A stretch of 64,000 nt of DNA from Merdimonas sp963929015 (GTDB lineage Bacteria; Bacillota; Clostridia; Lachnospirales; Lachnospiraceae). The number at the start of each line of letters is the position of its first letter. Positions within the stretch are counted from its first letter, which is position 1. The position numbers and the translations under genes were made by a program. Of this stretch, positions 7,272 through 16,627 are shown piece by piece. The notes beneath the pieces were generated by a model. The model was not told the origin of the DNA. It did not search any database and saw nothing but the letters and a program-made list of their open reading frames with translations. Where the stretch lies: the NCBI RefSeq assembly GCF_963929015.1, contig NZ_CAWVHE010000013.1, positions 124,001 to 188,000 of the forward strand. The letters run 5' to 3'.

Positions 7272-7686
7272 GCTTTTTTTCACACTCCTTTATCTTGTCA
7301 TAGCAGAAGCTGATAATATCTCTTCTGGTAATAATCCCGATAAAATGAGACTGATCGTCAACTACCGGAACGAAATTCTGTTCCATGGCTCTTTCGATCA
7401 GATCTTCCATGTTGGATTCCGCCGACACACTCAGGTAATCCATTCTTCTTTGCACCTTTAGTATACTGATGTCTTCCGCATCCTTCAGATTCAGAAGATT
7501 CCACTTCTTTAAGGACCAGAGAAGATCTCCTTCTGTGATGGTGCCCACATACTGTCCCTCTCTGTTTAAAATGGGTACTGATGAATACTTGTGATATTCC
7601 ATAATCTCCAGCGCCTGGCGAAGCGTATGATAGTCGTAGATATAGGCAACCTCGCTCTTGGGCCGCAGGAAAAATAAAATGTTCAT
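7261..7686 (-). CDS. Tandem CBS-domain protein
   Basis: A 141-residue protein made of two CBS motifs and little else: one spans SSVPILNREGQYVGTITEGDLL near residues 35-55 and the other VPVVDDQSHFIGIITRRDII near 110-130. Such pairs bind adenine nucleotides and act as energy sensors or regulators. There is no attached effector domain, so its partner is unknown. It lies 25 bases after the aspartokinase gene and overlaps the next gene, which suggests one operon. Confidence 0.9.
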   Translation of the reverse strand: MNILFFLRPKSEVAYIYDYHTLRQALEIMEYHKYSSVPILNREGQYVGTITEGDLLWSLKKWNLLNLKDAEDISILKVQRRMDYLSVSAESNMEDLIERAMEQNFVPVVDDQSHFIGIITRRDIISFCYDKIKECEKKHGH

Positions 7687-7711
7687 AAACCTCTCCCCTA
7701 TATATCGTTTC

Positions 7712-9046
7712 TTAAATCATTGTTGTTACAAAGATGTCGTAAACAGCACGGATCGCATCCTCAAAATCATGATTGCGGACGCCAATGATAATATTAAGGC
7801 CGCTGGACCCCTGATCGATCATCTTTACATTCACATTAGCATGTGCAAGGGCAGAAAAAATCCTCCCGGATACGCCTCTGGCTGTCTGCATCCCCCGACC
7901 CACAATGGCGATCAGAGCAAGGTCCGATTCCAGCTCCAGGAAATCCGGATGCACCGCCCGGTGGATGCCTGCGATCACTTTCTGCTCTTTTTCCGCGAAC
8001 TCGTCCTGATGTACAAATACGGTCAGTGTATCAATGCCAGAAGGCATATGTTCGATTGCAATGCCGTTCTCTGCAAACACCTGCAACACCTTTACGCAGA
8101 ACCCCACCTCTGCATTCATCATTGCTTTTTCCACTGTCACGGAAGCAAAATCTTTTTTCCCGGCAATCCCGGTAATGATAAATCTTGGCTTACGACATGT
8201 GTTTTCCACGATCAGCGTTCCCGGATCTGCAGGAATGTTGGTATTGCGGATATTAATCGGTATCCCTTCCTGTCGGACCGGAAAGATCGCGTCTTCATGA
8301 AGAACCGTCGCGCCCATGTAAGACAGCTCTCTAAGTTCCCTGTATGTAATGACGTCGATCGCTTTCGGGTTGGAGATGATCCTGGGATCTGCGATCAGAA
8401 ATCCGGAAACATCAGTCCAGTTTTCGTACATATCTGCATGAACTGCTTTTGCCACAATGGATCCCGTAATATCTGACCCACCTCTGGAAAATGTCCGGAT
8501 CGACCCGTCCGGCATAGAACCATAAAATCCCGGGATCACCGCCCGTTCATTCCGGGAAAGGGTCTCTGACAGGATCCGGTCTGTTTTCTGTTCGTCAAAA
8601 CTTCCCTTTTCATCAAAAAAGATCACATCCGCAGCATCAATAAAGGTATAGCCCAGATATTCAGCCATAATCTTTCCATTCAGATATTCTCCTCTGGAAG
8701 CCGCATAATCACGGCCAGCTTTTTGCATGAATTTCTCCCGGATCTCCAGAAACTCCCGGTTCAGATCAAGCCCCACTCCGAGACCGTCCAGGATTTCCTG
8801 GTAACGCTCCCGGATCGCCTGAAGCCGCAGGTCAAATTCCTCAAAATCGTCTCCTTCATCCGTCAGAGCCGCCGCATAACAGCCATATAGCATATCTGTT
8901 ACTTTGGTATCATCCGGCGTCCGTTTCCCCGGGGCAGAAGGCACCACATATCTTCTGGAATCTTCCTTTTTAATAATCCGGCCTGCTTTCTGAAACTGTG
9001 AAGCGTCGGCAAGAGAACTTCCTCCAAATTTTACAACCTTTATCAT
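7712..9046 (-). CDS. lysC: Aspartate kinase
   Basis: Phosphorylates aspartate, the first step to lysine, threonine and methionine. The 444-residue protein opens with the family motif KFGGSS (residues 6-11), includes FSRGGSDITGS for substrate binding, and ends in two ACT domains (about 300-444) that normally bind the feedback inhibitor. Which amino acid inhibits it is not visible. A promoter (TTGCAG-N17-TAGAAT) lies 40-70 bases upstream. It heads a three-gene group with the CBS and hydrolase genes. Confidence 0.93.
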   Translation of the reverse strand: MIKVVKFGGSSLADASQFQKAGRIIKKEDSRRYVVPSAPGKRTPDDTKVTDMLYGCYAAALTDEGDDFEEFDLRLQAIRERYQEILDGLGVGLDLNREFLEIREKFMQKAGRDYAASRGEYLNGKIMAEYLGYTFIDAADVIFFDEKGSFDEQKTDRILSETLSRNERAVIPGFYGSMPDGSIRTFSRGGSDITGSIVAKAVHADMYENWTDVSGFLIADPRIISNPKAIDVITYRELRELSYMGATVLHEDAIFPVRQEGIPINIRNTNIPADPGTLIVENTCRKPRFIITGIAGKKDFASVTVEKAMMNAEVGFCVKVLQVFAENGIAIEHMPSGIDTLTVFVHQDEFAEKEQKVIAGIHRAVHPDFLELESDLALIAIVGRGMQTARGVSGRIFSALAHANVNVKMIDQGSSGLNIIIGVRNHDFEDAIRAVYDIFVTTMI

Positions 9047-9084
9047 CTCTTCTGTAATCCTCCAACTACAATTCGCTAAATGCT

Positions 9085-9113
9085 ATTCTACATCATTTTT
9101 AAAGATCCTGCAA
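9085..9113 (-). promoter_or_regulatory. Aspartokinase promoter
   Basis: TTGCAG (9108-9113) and TAGAAT (9085-9090), 17 bases apart on the minus strand, 39 bases before the start codon. Confidence 0.6.
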
Positions 9114-9118
9114 CGATT

Positions 9119-9841
9119 TCACTGGCTGATCCTTCGCCCCGCCGCTTCCAGCGGGCAATAACCGCCCTCCGGCGTTCTGGCATAAAGATCTGTCCTGTGG
9201 ATATGAAAAGGATATGCCTCCGGTTCCAGCCCCATATACTTTATAAACGTTTCCATCACCAGGTCGGGTTTCAGGTTTTCCTCACTTCCTGCCGCAAGGA
9301 AAAGAGAAAATTTGTCCTCATCCGCTTCCATCCGGTAGATCATGGGACGGATATTGACTTCCTTTTCGCTTCGTTTTGTCTTTTTCATTACATTGAGCGT
9401 AGTCTCATTCAGGAACACTTTAAGAGAATCCTTCCATTCCACAGACACAGGAACCGTCTCATACATAGACTTTCCGGATGCCAGCATCGTAATCTCATAG
9501 GCAGCTGCCGCCACGATCGTCATACCGCCTGATTTTTTATCCTCCGGGATCTCTGTAAAACTCACCACATCCATGCCTTCCACCATAACCTGGTTCAGTC
9601 TTTTTACCGCCTCATCAGAAGCAACCGGTTCTTTCAGTTCAATATCCAGATACTCCCCGTCGCTGGTAACTCCGATCCCCAGTGGCTGTGCAAAAGACAT
9701 GATCATATGAGGACTGTATCCTCCCGTAAATGCGATGGGGATGTCTGCCCGCCGCATGGCCTTCTGAAAATACCGCATCACATCCAGATGCCCAATAAAA
9801 CGCATGATCCCGTATTTACGGAATTTAATTCTTGCCTTCAA
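9119..9841 (-). CDS. TIGR03936/DUF2344 family protein, paired with a radical SAM gene
   Basis: A 240-residue protein of the DUF2344 family, which occurs next to, or fused to, the TIGR03960 radical SAM protein and often near RNase G and rplU. Its biochemical role is unknown; an RNA-modification role is commonly suspected. The N-terminal KARIKFRKYGIMRFIGHLD is the family signature. I place the start at a TTG at 9841, six bases after GGAGGGG, because homologues begin exactly there; an ATG ten codons upstream has no such site. It overlaps the radical SAM gene by 17 bases. Confidence 0.85.
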   Translation of the reverse strand: MKARIKFRKYGIMRFIGHLDVMRYFQKAMRRADIPIAFTGGYSPHMIMSFAQPLGIGVTSDGEYLDIELKEPVASDEAVKRLNQVMVEGMDVVSFTEIPEDKKSGGMTIVAAAAYEITMLASGKSMYETVPVSVEWKDSLKVFLNETTLNVMKKTKRSEKEVNIRPMIYRMEADEDKFSLFLAAGSEENLKPDLVMETFIKYMGLEPEAYPFHIHRTDLYARTPEGGYCPLEAAGRRISQ

Positions 9842-11690
9842 TGCAGACCCCTCCTTTCCATTTCGCCACACCGCATCCGGAACACCGCATCCGGCAGTTT
9901 GGCGTTACTTCTGCGTGCAAAGCCCGCTCCCACTCTTTTTTCAGGAACTCCTTCGTTACACCGATATCAATAAAATCCCAGGGAAGTGTTTCATCCACCG
10001 AACGCTCCCGCAGATTATAAAATCCGATATCCACGCCAGTGTTTTCAAACGCCTGCATCCATTTCTCGTTGTCAAAAAGATCGCCCCAGGAATCGTAAAG
10101 GCACCCCAGCCGGTAAGCTTCCCGGATTACCCGGCCCACTCTTCGGTCTCCTCTTGCCAGAACGCCCTCCAGCACCGTCACTTCTGCATCGTGCCAGTGA
10201 TATTTCAGACTTTTTTTGTTGAGCTGTTCCTGAAACGCATGCTTCACCACCGCGGCCTTTGCAATATATTCTTCATTGGTGTACATCTTTGCCCACTGAA
10301 ATGGCGTAAACGGCTTGGGGATAAAGAAAGAAGTACTGGTAGTGATCTGACACTTGCCATTTCTCTGATCTTTGGGGATCTCATAATACCGTCTGGCAAT
10401 TTTATCCGCCAGCTCCGGTATTGCCTTCATGTCTTCTTCTGTCTCTGATGGCAGGCCCAGCATAAAGTAAAGCTTCACCTTATTCCAGCCGCCCTCAAAA
10501 GCCTCCCCTGCGCCTTCCAGGATCATCTCTTCTGTCAGTCCCTTATTAATGACATTCCGCATTCTCTGGGATCCGGCTTCCGGTGCAAAGGTCAGGCTGC
10601 TCTTGCGGATATCCTGGACTTTTTCCATGACATCCAGAGAAAAAGCGTCAATCCTCAAGGACGGCAAAGAGATATTGATCCCTTTGCCCTGAAATTCCTC
10701 TATCAGAAATTCTACCAGTTCCTTTAACTGACTGTAATCACTGGAACTTAAGGAACTTAATGAAATCTCTTCATGTCCGGTACTTTTCAACATGGAGTAA
10801 GCGTATTGTTTCAATTGTTCCACACTCCGCTCCCTGGTCGGCCGGTAGATCATTCCAGCCTGGCAGAACCGGCATCCCCGGATACATCCCCGCATGATCT
10901 CCAGCACCACCCGGTCCTGGGTTACTTTGATGAACGGCACCACCGGTTTTTCCGGATAGGTAATTTCATCCATATCCATCACCACCTGTTTGGTGATCAC
11001 AGACTTTGCATGTGCATTTACCGGATAAAAATCCCGAATGGTCCCGTCTTCCTGATACGTCACTTCATAAAAGGCCGGAACATAGATCCCTTCAATCTCT
11101 GCGGCGGCTTCCAAAAATTCCTTTCTGGAGCCTCCTCTCCCCCGGATCTCTTTATATACATCAAACAGACGGTCATAAACGGTCTCGCCTTCTCCGATAT
11201 AAAAAAGATCAAAAAAGTCTGCCAGCGGTTCCGGATTATACACACAGGGGCCTCCGCCGATCACAATGGGATCCGCCCAGGTACGGTCCGCTGTGTCAAA
11301 TGGAATACCGGACAGCTCCAGGATCTGCAGGATGTTGGTATAACACATCTCGTACTGGATCGTAATACCCAGAAAATCAAATTCTTTCACCGGATCCTGG
11401 GATTCCAGGGCAAACAGCGGGATTTTTTCCTCTCTCATCATCTTGTCCAGATCGATCCAGGGGGAAAACACACGCTCACACCACACATCGTCCCTGCGGT
11501 TGAACATATCGCAGAGGATCTTCATGCCCAGATGGGACATACCGATCTCATAAACGTCCGGAAAGCACATGGCAAAGCGGATATCCACGCTCTCCTTATC
11601 TTTATACACCGAATTCACCTCCCCGCCGATATAACGGGCAGGTTTTTCAATCTTCATTAAGATCTCATCATTTAAGGCTAATTTACGCAT
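9825..11690 (-). CDS. TIGR03960 family B12-binding/radical SAM protein
   Basis: A 621-residue radical SAM enzyme with an N-terminal B12-binding-like region and the iron-sulfur CX3CX2C motif at Cys269, Cys273 and Cys276 (MRGCIRGCRFCQAGM). A second CX3CX2C cluster is visible at the very end (Cys599, 603, 606, with Cys616 close by). The family is widespread in Clostridia but without a proven substrate. Its tail overlaps the DUF2344 partner, implying coupled translation of two subunits. Confidence 0.88.
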   Translation of the reverse strand: MRKLALNDEILMKIEKPARYIGGEVNSVYKDKESVDIRFAMCFPDVYEIGMSHLGMKILCDMFNRRDDVWCERVFSPWIDLDKMMREEKIPLFALESQDPVKEFDFLGITIQYEMCYTNILQILELSGIPFDTADRTWADPIVIGGGPCVYNPEPLADFFDLFYIGEGETVYDRLFDVYKEIRGRGGSRKEFLEAAAEIEGIYVPAFYEVTYQEDGTIRDFYPVNAHAKSVITKQVVMDMDEITYPEKPVVPFIKVTQDRVVLEIMRGCIRGCRFCQAGMIYRPTRERSVEQLKQYAYSMLKSTGHEEISLSSLSSSDYSQLKELVEFLIEEFQGKGINISLPSLRIDAFSLDVMEKVQDIRKSSLTFAPEAGSQRMRNVINKGLTEEMILEGAGEAFEGGWNKVKLYFMLGLPSETEEDMKAIPELADKIARRYYEIPKDQRNGKCQITTSTSFFIPKPFTPFQWAKMYTNEEYIAKAAVVKHAFQEQLNKKSLKYHWHDAEVTVLEGVLARGDRRVGRVIREAYRLGCLYDSWGDLFDNEKWMQAFENTGVDIGFYNLRERSVDETLPWDFIDIGVTKEFLKKEWERALHAEVTPNCRMRCSGCGVAKWKGGVCIEGKN

Positions 11691-11882
11691 TTGATTGTAT
11701 TGATTACTCCTTTAATATTCATGATTTTCAAGACTCGCTACAAAATATTGTATTGAATTTTAGATACACTGTCAATGCGTTTCAGGATACCATTTTCCGA
11801 AATACTCCATTTACTTTCCCCCTTTTGTCTATTAAGATAAATCCGTTATCTTTACGAATGAGCTTTCAAAAAGGAGGAACAC

Positions 11883-12620
11883 ATGTTAGAAAAAATATTT
11901 AAGCTGAAAGAAAACGGCACAGATGTGAAAACGGAAATCCTTAGATGAATACAATGCCCTGAACGGAGTCGAAGCCAGTTTCAGTGATGTGGGGATTACC
12001 GTACTTCTCGCGGTCATCGGCATTCTGATCACCGGATTCCTTGTGAGCAAAAATGTAAAGGGAAATATCCTCTGGGGAATCCTGATTACCTGGCTGCTTG
12101 GAATCCTCTGCCAGCTGACGGGACTGTATCAGCCAAATGCAGAACTCGGATTCTACAGCCTGCTTCCGGATTTCAGCAACGGACTTGCCTGGTTGTTATT
12201 TTTGCCTTTTTATTTGTAGATATCTTTGATACGCTGGGAACGCTGATCGGCGTATCCACCAAGGCCAAAATGCTGGATGAGAACGGAAAGCTTCCGCGGA
12301 TCAAAGGAGCGCTCCTGGCCGATGCGGTTGCAACTACCGCCGGCGCGGTACTGGGAACTTCTACAGTCACTACTTTTGTAGAGAGCGCATCCGGTGTGAC
12401 CGAAGGCGGACGGACCGGTCTTACCTCCTTTACAACAGCCATCTTGTTCGGTATCGCGCTCCTCGCCATGCCGTTCTTCTACAGTATCTCCGAAGGGATC
12501 TCCATGGGCGTGATCTCCTATGTCGTGCTGAATCTTCTCACCGGAAAGGCAAAAGGCCGGATCAGTATCCTGATGTATGTACTGGCGGTACTGTTCGTGC
12601 TGAAATACCTGTTCCTGTAA
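11883..12620 (+). pseudogene. NCS2 (guanine/hypoxanthine-type) permease, decayed by internal deletions
   Basis: Three fragments of one NCS2 nucleobase permease follow in order. A start behind AAAGGAGG gives MLEKIFKLKENGTDVKTEI. After a gap of roughly 150 expected residues, VGITVLLAVIGILI to LLPDFSNG appears in another frame. After a second, shorter gap, VIFAFLFVDIFDTLGTLIG to TEGGRTGLTSF and FGIALLAMPFFYSISEGI to the C-terminus follow in a third, and the last join also lacks an expected membrane segment. The DTLGT and TTFVESASG signatures are preserved. Several block losses plus frame changes cannot be one sequencing error, so this is a true pseudogene. The expected full length is roughly 450-480 residues. 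Gap sizes are estimated from memory of the family. Confidence 0.88.
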
Positions 12621-12639
12621 AAAATCTGTTCCAGATCAA

Positions 12640-12692
12640 AAGCCTTCCGTGAGGGTTGGATGTCATTTCTTTCCAACCATCATGGAAGGCTT
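12640..12692. terminator. Terminator between the permease remnant and the his operon
   Basis: AAGCCTTCC (12640-12648) pairs with GGAAGGCTT (12684-12692), and the inner GGTTGGA with TCCAACC, followed on the plus strand by CTTTTCTG. It lies 20 bases after the permease stop and 30 bases past the hisIE stop, so it can serve both converging transcripts. Confidence 0.75.
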
Positions 12693-12722
12693 CTTTTCTG
12701 TCATTTTGTCTGTTTTGACATT

Positions 12723-14012
12723 TTATCTGTCTGCCAGTTCCCGGATAATATCCTCCCAGCTGATCCCTTTTTCCACCATCAGCACCATGGCGTGATAAAG
12801 AAAGTCGGAAAGTTCGTACTTTACTTCCTCCGGATTGGGATTCTTTGCGGCGATCACGACCTCCGTCGCTTCTTCGCCGACTTTCTTTAAGATTTTATCA
12901 ATCCCTTTGTCAAACAGATAATTGGTATAAGACCCTTCTTTGGGATTTTCTTTCCGGTCAAGGATTGTATTGTACACGGATTCAAAAATCTTTAACGGAT
13001 TATTTTCATCATAGTCGGTACCAGCCAGCGGCTGGAAAAAGCAGGTCGGATTGCCGGTATGGCACGCCGCTCCCACCTGATCCACCTTTGCCAGCAATGT
13101 GTCCAGATCACAGTCAATGGTCAGGGACTTGACATACTGGAAATGTCCGCTGGTCTCTCCTTTTACCCAAAGGCTCTGGCGGCTTCTGCTGTAATATGTC
13201 ATCCTGCCGGTCTTGATGGTCTGATTAAATGCTTCCTCGTTCATATAAGCCAGCATCAGTACCTCCTGGGTTTTATAATGCTGGACGATGACAGGGATCA
13301 GCCCCTGTTCATTGGTCTTAAACTGGGAGAACTCCATAATGCTTTCAAAAGAAGTCATTTTAATATTCTGTTCGGAACATTTCTCTTTAAAAGCGTGGAA
13401 ATCCATGTCCGGCCGACTCACATATCTGCCGGATAATCCTTTCACGCCGGGCGCCTTCAGAATCTTATATAATTCCGACTCCTCCATGGTATCCGTCAGG
13501 ATCACACAGGGAATATCCGTAACATTCATGACGGAATCCAGATCCAGTCTGTGCATGAATACGATTTCTCCGCAGCACTCTTCGATCAGATGCTGATGCT
13601 TAAACAATGCGTCAAAGTCCTGCAGAGAAACGGCGATTTTTTCCTTTCCAAACCGTTTCGCCGCATCCTCCATCAGTTTGGGGCTGTCCTGCCTGGAAAA
13701 ATTAATGATCGCCCGTTTTGCCCCTGCGTACAGGATTTTTTTCACATCCTCCTGCCTTTTCACATTGCCTCCCGCAATCATGGGGATCCGTATGATCCGG
13801 TTGATCCGTTTCATCAGATCAATGGCTTCTTCATGCTCTTCATCGGAATCTGAAAGGTCAAAAACAATCAGCTCATCCGCGCCGTGATCACTGTAATATT
13901 TTGCAAGCCCGATCACATCCTCCGCTATGGGCGTTTTGTCATCGAACCAGGTTACCGCCTTCCCTCCTGCGATCAGGATACAGGGAATCAGTCTTTTATA
14001 GCTAGCAGTCAT
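12723..14012 (-). CDS. hisI: HisIE bifunctional enzyme with an N-terminal HisF-like domain
   Basis: A 429-residue fusion. Residues about 1-225 form a HisA/HisF-like barrel (RLIPCILIAGGKAV, GADELIVFDL, PMIAGGNVKRQEDV). Residues about 235-330 are HisI, phosphoribosyl-AMP cyclohydrolase, with KGETSGHFQYV, DCDLDTLL and the ACHTG metal motif. Residues about 340-429 are HisE, phosphoribosyl-ATP pyrophosphatase, with KKVGEEATEVVIAAKN. HisI and HisE catalyse steps 2-3 of histidine synthesis. In the barrel both catalytic aspartates of HisF appear replaced (CLDV reads CILI; AID reads SLQ), so it is probably not a cyclase. It is the last gene of the his operon. No separate hisA, hisF or hisH is in the window. 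Confidence 0.9.
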   Translation of the reverse strand: MTASYKRLIPCILIAGGKAVTWFDDKTPIAEDVIGLAKYYSDHGADELIVFDLSDSDEEHEEAIDLMKRINRIIRIPMIAGGNVKRQEDVKKILYAGAKRAIINFSRQDSPKLMEDAAKRFGKEKIAVSLQDFDALFKHQHLIEECCGEIVFMHRLDLDSVMNVTDIPCVILTDTMEESELYKILKAPGVKGLSGRYVSRPDMDFHAFKEKCSEQNIKMTSFESIMEFSQFKTNEQGLIPVIVQHYKTQEVLMLAYMNEEAFNQTIKTGRMTYYSRSRQSLWVKGETSGHFQYVKSLTIDCDLDTLLAKVDQVGAACHTGNPTCFFQPLAGTDYDENNPLKIFESVYNTILDRKENPKEGSYTNYLFDKGIDKILKKVGEEATEVVIAAKNPNPEEVKYELSDFLYHAMVLMVEKGISWEDIIRELADR

Positions 14013-14051
14013 ATTTGATCTATCTCTCCTTTATCTCTGTCTGAGAAACTT

Positions 14052-14639
14052 TTATAAGCTTCCTTTTGTGGTCCAGGCGCCCCGGATCCTGGGTTCCTCC
14101 TGTACCGCCATGTCAAGCGCTTTTCCAAAGCTTTTAAACAGCGCTTCCGCCATGTGATGGTTATTGCCGCCGTCCAGGATCTTCACATGAAGGTTCATCA
14201 TGGCGTTACTGGACACAGCATAGAAAAATTCCCGGATCATTTCCGTGTCCAGTTCTCCCAGACGGGGCACTGTAAATGCCGCGTCATAATTAAGGTAAGC
14301 CCTGCCCGACAGATCTACCGCACACAGAGCCAGCGTCTCGTCCATAGGAAGGATACTGTGGCCATATCGCTTGATCCCGGCTTTATCTCCCAGCGCCTGG
14401 CAAAGTGCATCCCCCAGAACGATCCCCACATCTTCTACGGTGTGGTGGCAGTCTACCTCCAGGTCTCCTTTTACACTTATCTCCAGATCAAAAAGCCCGT
14501 GTCTTGCAAAACCATCCAGCATGTGATCCAAAAACCCTATCCCTGTTTGGATATTGGTTTTTCCGGATCCGTCCAGATTCAGGCTCATGGCAATCTCGGT
14601 TTCTTTTGTTTTCCTTTTACAAACCGCTGTTCTTTCCAC
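14052..14639 (-). CDS. hisB: Imidazoleglycerol-phosphate dehydratase
   Basis: Catalyses dehydration of imidazoleglycerol phosphate, the sixth enzymatic activity of histidine synthesis. The 195-residue monofunctional form has the metal-binding repeats: GFLDHMLDGFARHGLFD and DCHHTVEDVGI in the first half, HMAEALFKSFGKAL in the second. It lies 15 bases after hisD and 39 bases before hisIE. Confidence 0.97.
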   Translation of the reverse strand: MERTAVCKRKTKETEIAMSLNLDGSGKTNIQTGIGFLDHMLDGFARHGLFDLEISVKGDLEVDCHHTVEDVGIVLGDALCQALGDKAGIKRYGHSILPMDETLALCAVDLSGRAYLNYDAAFTVPRLGELDTEMIREFFYAVSSNAMMNLHVKILDGGNNHHMAEALFKSFGKALDMAVQEEPRIRGAWTTKGSL

Positions 14640-14654
14640 GCGTTTTCACCTCCG

Positions 14655-15947
14655 TTACTTTTCAAACCGCACATGAATGGAATTGGCGTGCGCGGTCAGC
14701 TGTTCTGCCTTTGCAAAGGCTTCAATATCTGTATGTACTGCTTCCAGCGCTTCTCTGGAATACGCGATAATACTGGATTTCTTAATAAAATCATCTACGG
14801 ACAGGGGCGAAAAGAATTTCGCGGTCCCATTGGTAGGTAATACATGATTTGGCCCTGCAAAATAATCTCCCAGAGGCTCGCTGGAATACGCTCCAATGAA
14901 AATGGCGCCGGCATTTCGGATCTTCATCATCACATCATAGGGATCTTTTGTCTGGATTTCCAGATGCTCGGACGCAATCTCATTTGCCGTCTCTATGGCC
15001 TCTTCCATGGTCTCCGCCACCAGGATATATCCGTAATGATCCAGGGACTTCTTTATGATCTCTGCCCGGGACAGTTCTTTTAAAAATCCGTCGATCTCTT
15101 CAGAAACTTTTTCCGCCAGTTCCATACTGGTCGTCACCAGGATCGCGCTTGCCAGCTCGTCATGCTCTGCCTGGGACAGAAGATCCGCAGCCACATACCG
15201 CGGATTGGCGGTCTCATCGGCGATCACCAGGATCTCGCTTGGCCCTGCGATCGCATCAATGCTTACATGGCCATATACCGCTTTTTTTGCAAGGGCTACA
15301 TAGATATTGCCAGGTCCTACGATCTTATCCACTTTGGGAATACTTTCTGTTCCATAAGCCAGCGCGCCGATTGCCTGAGCTCCTCCCACTTTATAGATCA
15401 CATCAGCGCCGGCTTCCTTTGCAGCCACCAGTGTGTTTGGCGTGATTTTTCCATCTTTTCCGGGCGGGGTGACCATTACGATCTCATCCACACCGGCCAC
15501 CTTTGCCGGCACGATATTCATCAGCACCGAAGAAGGGTAAACTGCCTTTCCCCCCGGTACATAGACCCCCACACGCTGAAGCGGCGTCACCTTCTGCCCC
15601 AGCATTGTTCCATCCGGCCTGCTGTCAAACCAGCTTCTCTGCATCTGTTTTTCATGATAGGACCGGATATTGAAAAGCGCTTTCCTTATTACCCGGATCA
15701 GCTCCGGATCCGCCAGCTCATAAGCTTCCCGGATCTCCTCTTCTGTAACCTGAATGTTTTCAGCGCTGATATCAGCATGATCAAACTGGCGGGTCAGTTC
15801 AAAAAGCGCCGGATCTCTTTCTTCTTTTACGCGGGAAAGAATCTGCGCCACCCTCTTCTCATATTCCGGATACTGATTGGGGCTTCTCTGCAAAAGATCC
15901 TCCAGGATATTCTTTCGGGTGTCCGGATCCAGTTTTATAATTCTCAT
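14655..15947 (-). CDS. hisD: Histidinol dehydrogenase
   Basis: Oxidises histidinol to histidine in two NAD-dependent steps, the end of the pathway. The 430-residue protein has VYVPGGKAVYPSSVLMN, VGPGNIYVALAKK, AGPSEILVIADE and the late GPNHVLPTNGTAKF with its zinc-binding residues. The ATG at 15947 gives the usual MRIIKLD start, 13 bases from AGAGG. An in-frame GTG at 15956 is closer to that site and is a possible alternative. It sits between hisG and hisB. Confidence 0.96.
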   Translation of the reverse strand: MRIIKLDPDTRKNILEDLLQRSPNQYPEYEKRVAQILSRVKEERDPALFELTRQFDHADISAENIQVTEEEIREAYELADPELIRVIRKALFNIRSYHEKQMQRSWFDSRPDGTMLGQKVTPLQRVGVYVPGGKAVYPSSVLMNIVPAKVAGVDEIVMVTPPGKDGKITPNTLVAAKEAGADVIYKVGGAQAIGALAYGTESIPKVDKIVGPGNIYVALAKKAVYGHVSIDAIAGPSEILVIADETANPRYVAADLLSQAEHDELASAILVTTSMELAEKVSEEIDGFLKELSRAEIIKKSLDHYGYILVAETMEEAIETANEIASEHLEIQTKDPYDVMMKIRNAGAIFIGAYSSEPLGDYFAGPNHVLPTNGTAKFFSPLSVDDFIKKSSIIAYSREALEAVHTDIEAFAKAEQLTAHANSIHVRFEK

Positions 15948-15982
15948 GATTTTCACGCTTCCTCTCTTTTCTTTTTTATCTG

Positions 15983-16624
15983 CTACAGGATCACATGTGC
16001 GCGAATTCTGTCCAGAAGATCCCGGATCCTGTCATTTTCCATCCTAAGGCTTACCGGATTTACGATCATCCTTGCTGACAGCGGGCAGACCTCTTCCAGA
16101 ACCTTCAGTCCGTTTTCTTTTAAGGTAGATCCTGTTTCCACAATATCCACGATCACCTCTGAAAGCCCGACAATGGGCGCAAGCTCGATCGAACCGTTCA
16201 GCCGGATGATTTCTACGGTCTGGTGTCTGATATTGTAAAAGTAATCTTTGGCAATATTGGGATATTTTGTCGCCACCCGGATCAGTTCATGATGCTGCAG
16301 AAAAGATGCCGCCTCCGGAAAACCGCACACACACATCCGGCATTTCCCAAAGCCCAGGTCCAGGACTTCATGCACTTTACGTCCCTCTTCCAGTATCACA
16401 TCTTTTCCGGTCACTCCGATATCCGCTGCGCCATACTCTACATAGGTAGGCACATCCGGACCTTTTGCCAGAAAGAACTTAAGTTTCATTTCCTCGTTTG
16501 TAAAAACAAGTCTGCGGGTATCTTTCTCCCGGATCTCTTCACAGCTGATCCCGATCTTTTCCAGTAACTCCATTGTCTGATTGGCCAGACGCCCCTTGGT
16601 AAGGGCAAATGTCAGATAACGCAT
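15983..16624 (-). CDS. hisG: ATP phosphoribosyltransferase, short catalytic subunit
   Basis: First enzyme of histidine synthesis, joining ATP and PRPP. At 213 residues it is the short form, lacking the C-terminal regulatory domain, and therefore needs HisZ, whose gene ends just three bases upstream. Motifs: LTFALTKGRLANQT at the start, GAADIGVTGKD, and the PRPP loop EIIRLNGSIELAPIVGLSEVIVD followed by TGSTLKENGL. Confidence 0.96.
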   Translation of the reverse strand: MRYLTFALTKGRLANQTMELLEKIGISCEEIREKDTRRLVFTNEEMKLKFFLAKGPDVPTYVEYGAADIGVTGKDVILEEGRKVHEVLDLGFGKCRMCVCGFPEAASFLQHHELIRVATKYPNIAKDYFYNIRHQTVEIIRLNGSIELAPIVGLSEVIVDIVETGSTLKENGLKVLEEVCPLSARMIVNPVSLRMENDRIRDLLDRIRAHVIL

Positions 16625-16627
16625 ATG

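Noticed and set aside
11691..11882. Purine riboswitch ahead of the NCS2 permease remnant
   Set aside because: I looked for the conserved riboswitch core and saw only a 7-bp hairpin (AAGATAA/TTATCTT at 11834-11852).
15162..16238. 358-codon plus-strand frame opposite hisD/hisG
   Set aside because: Shadow of two well supported minus-strand genes; no motif or start signal.
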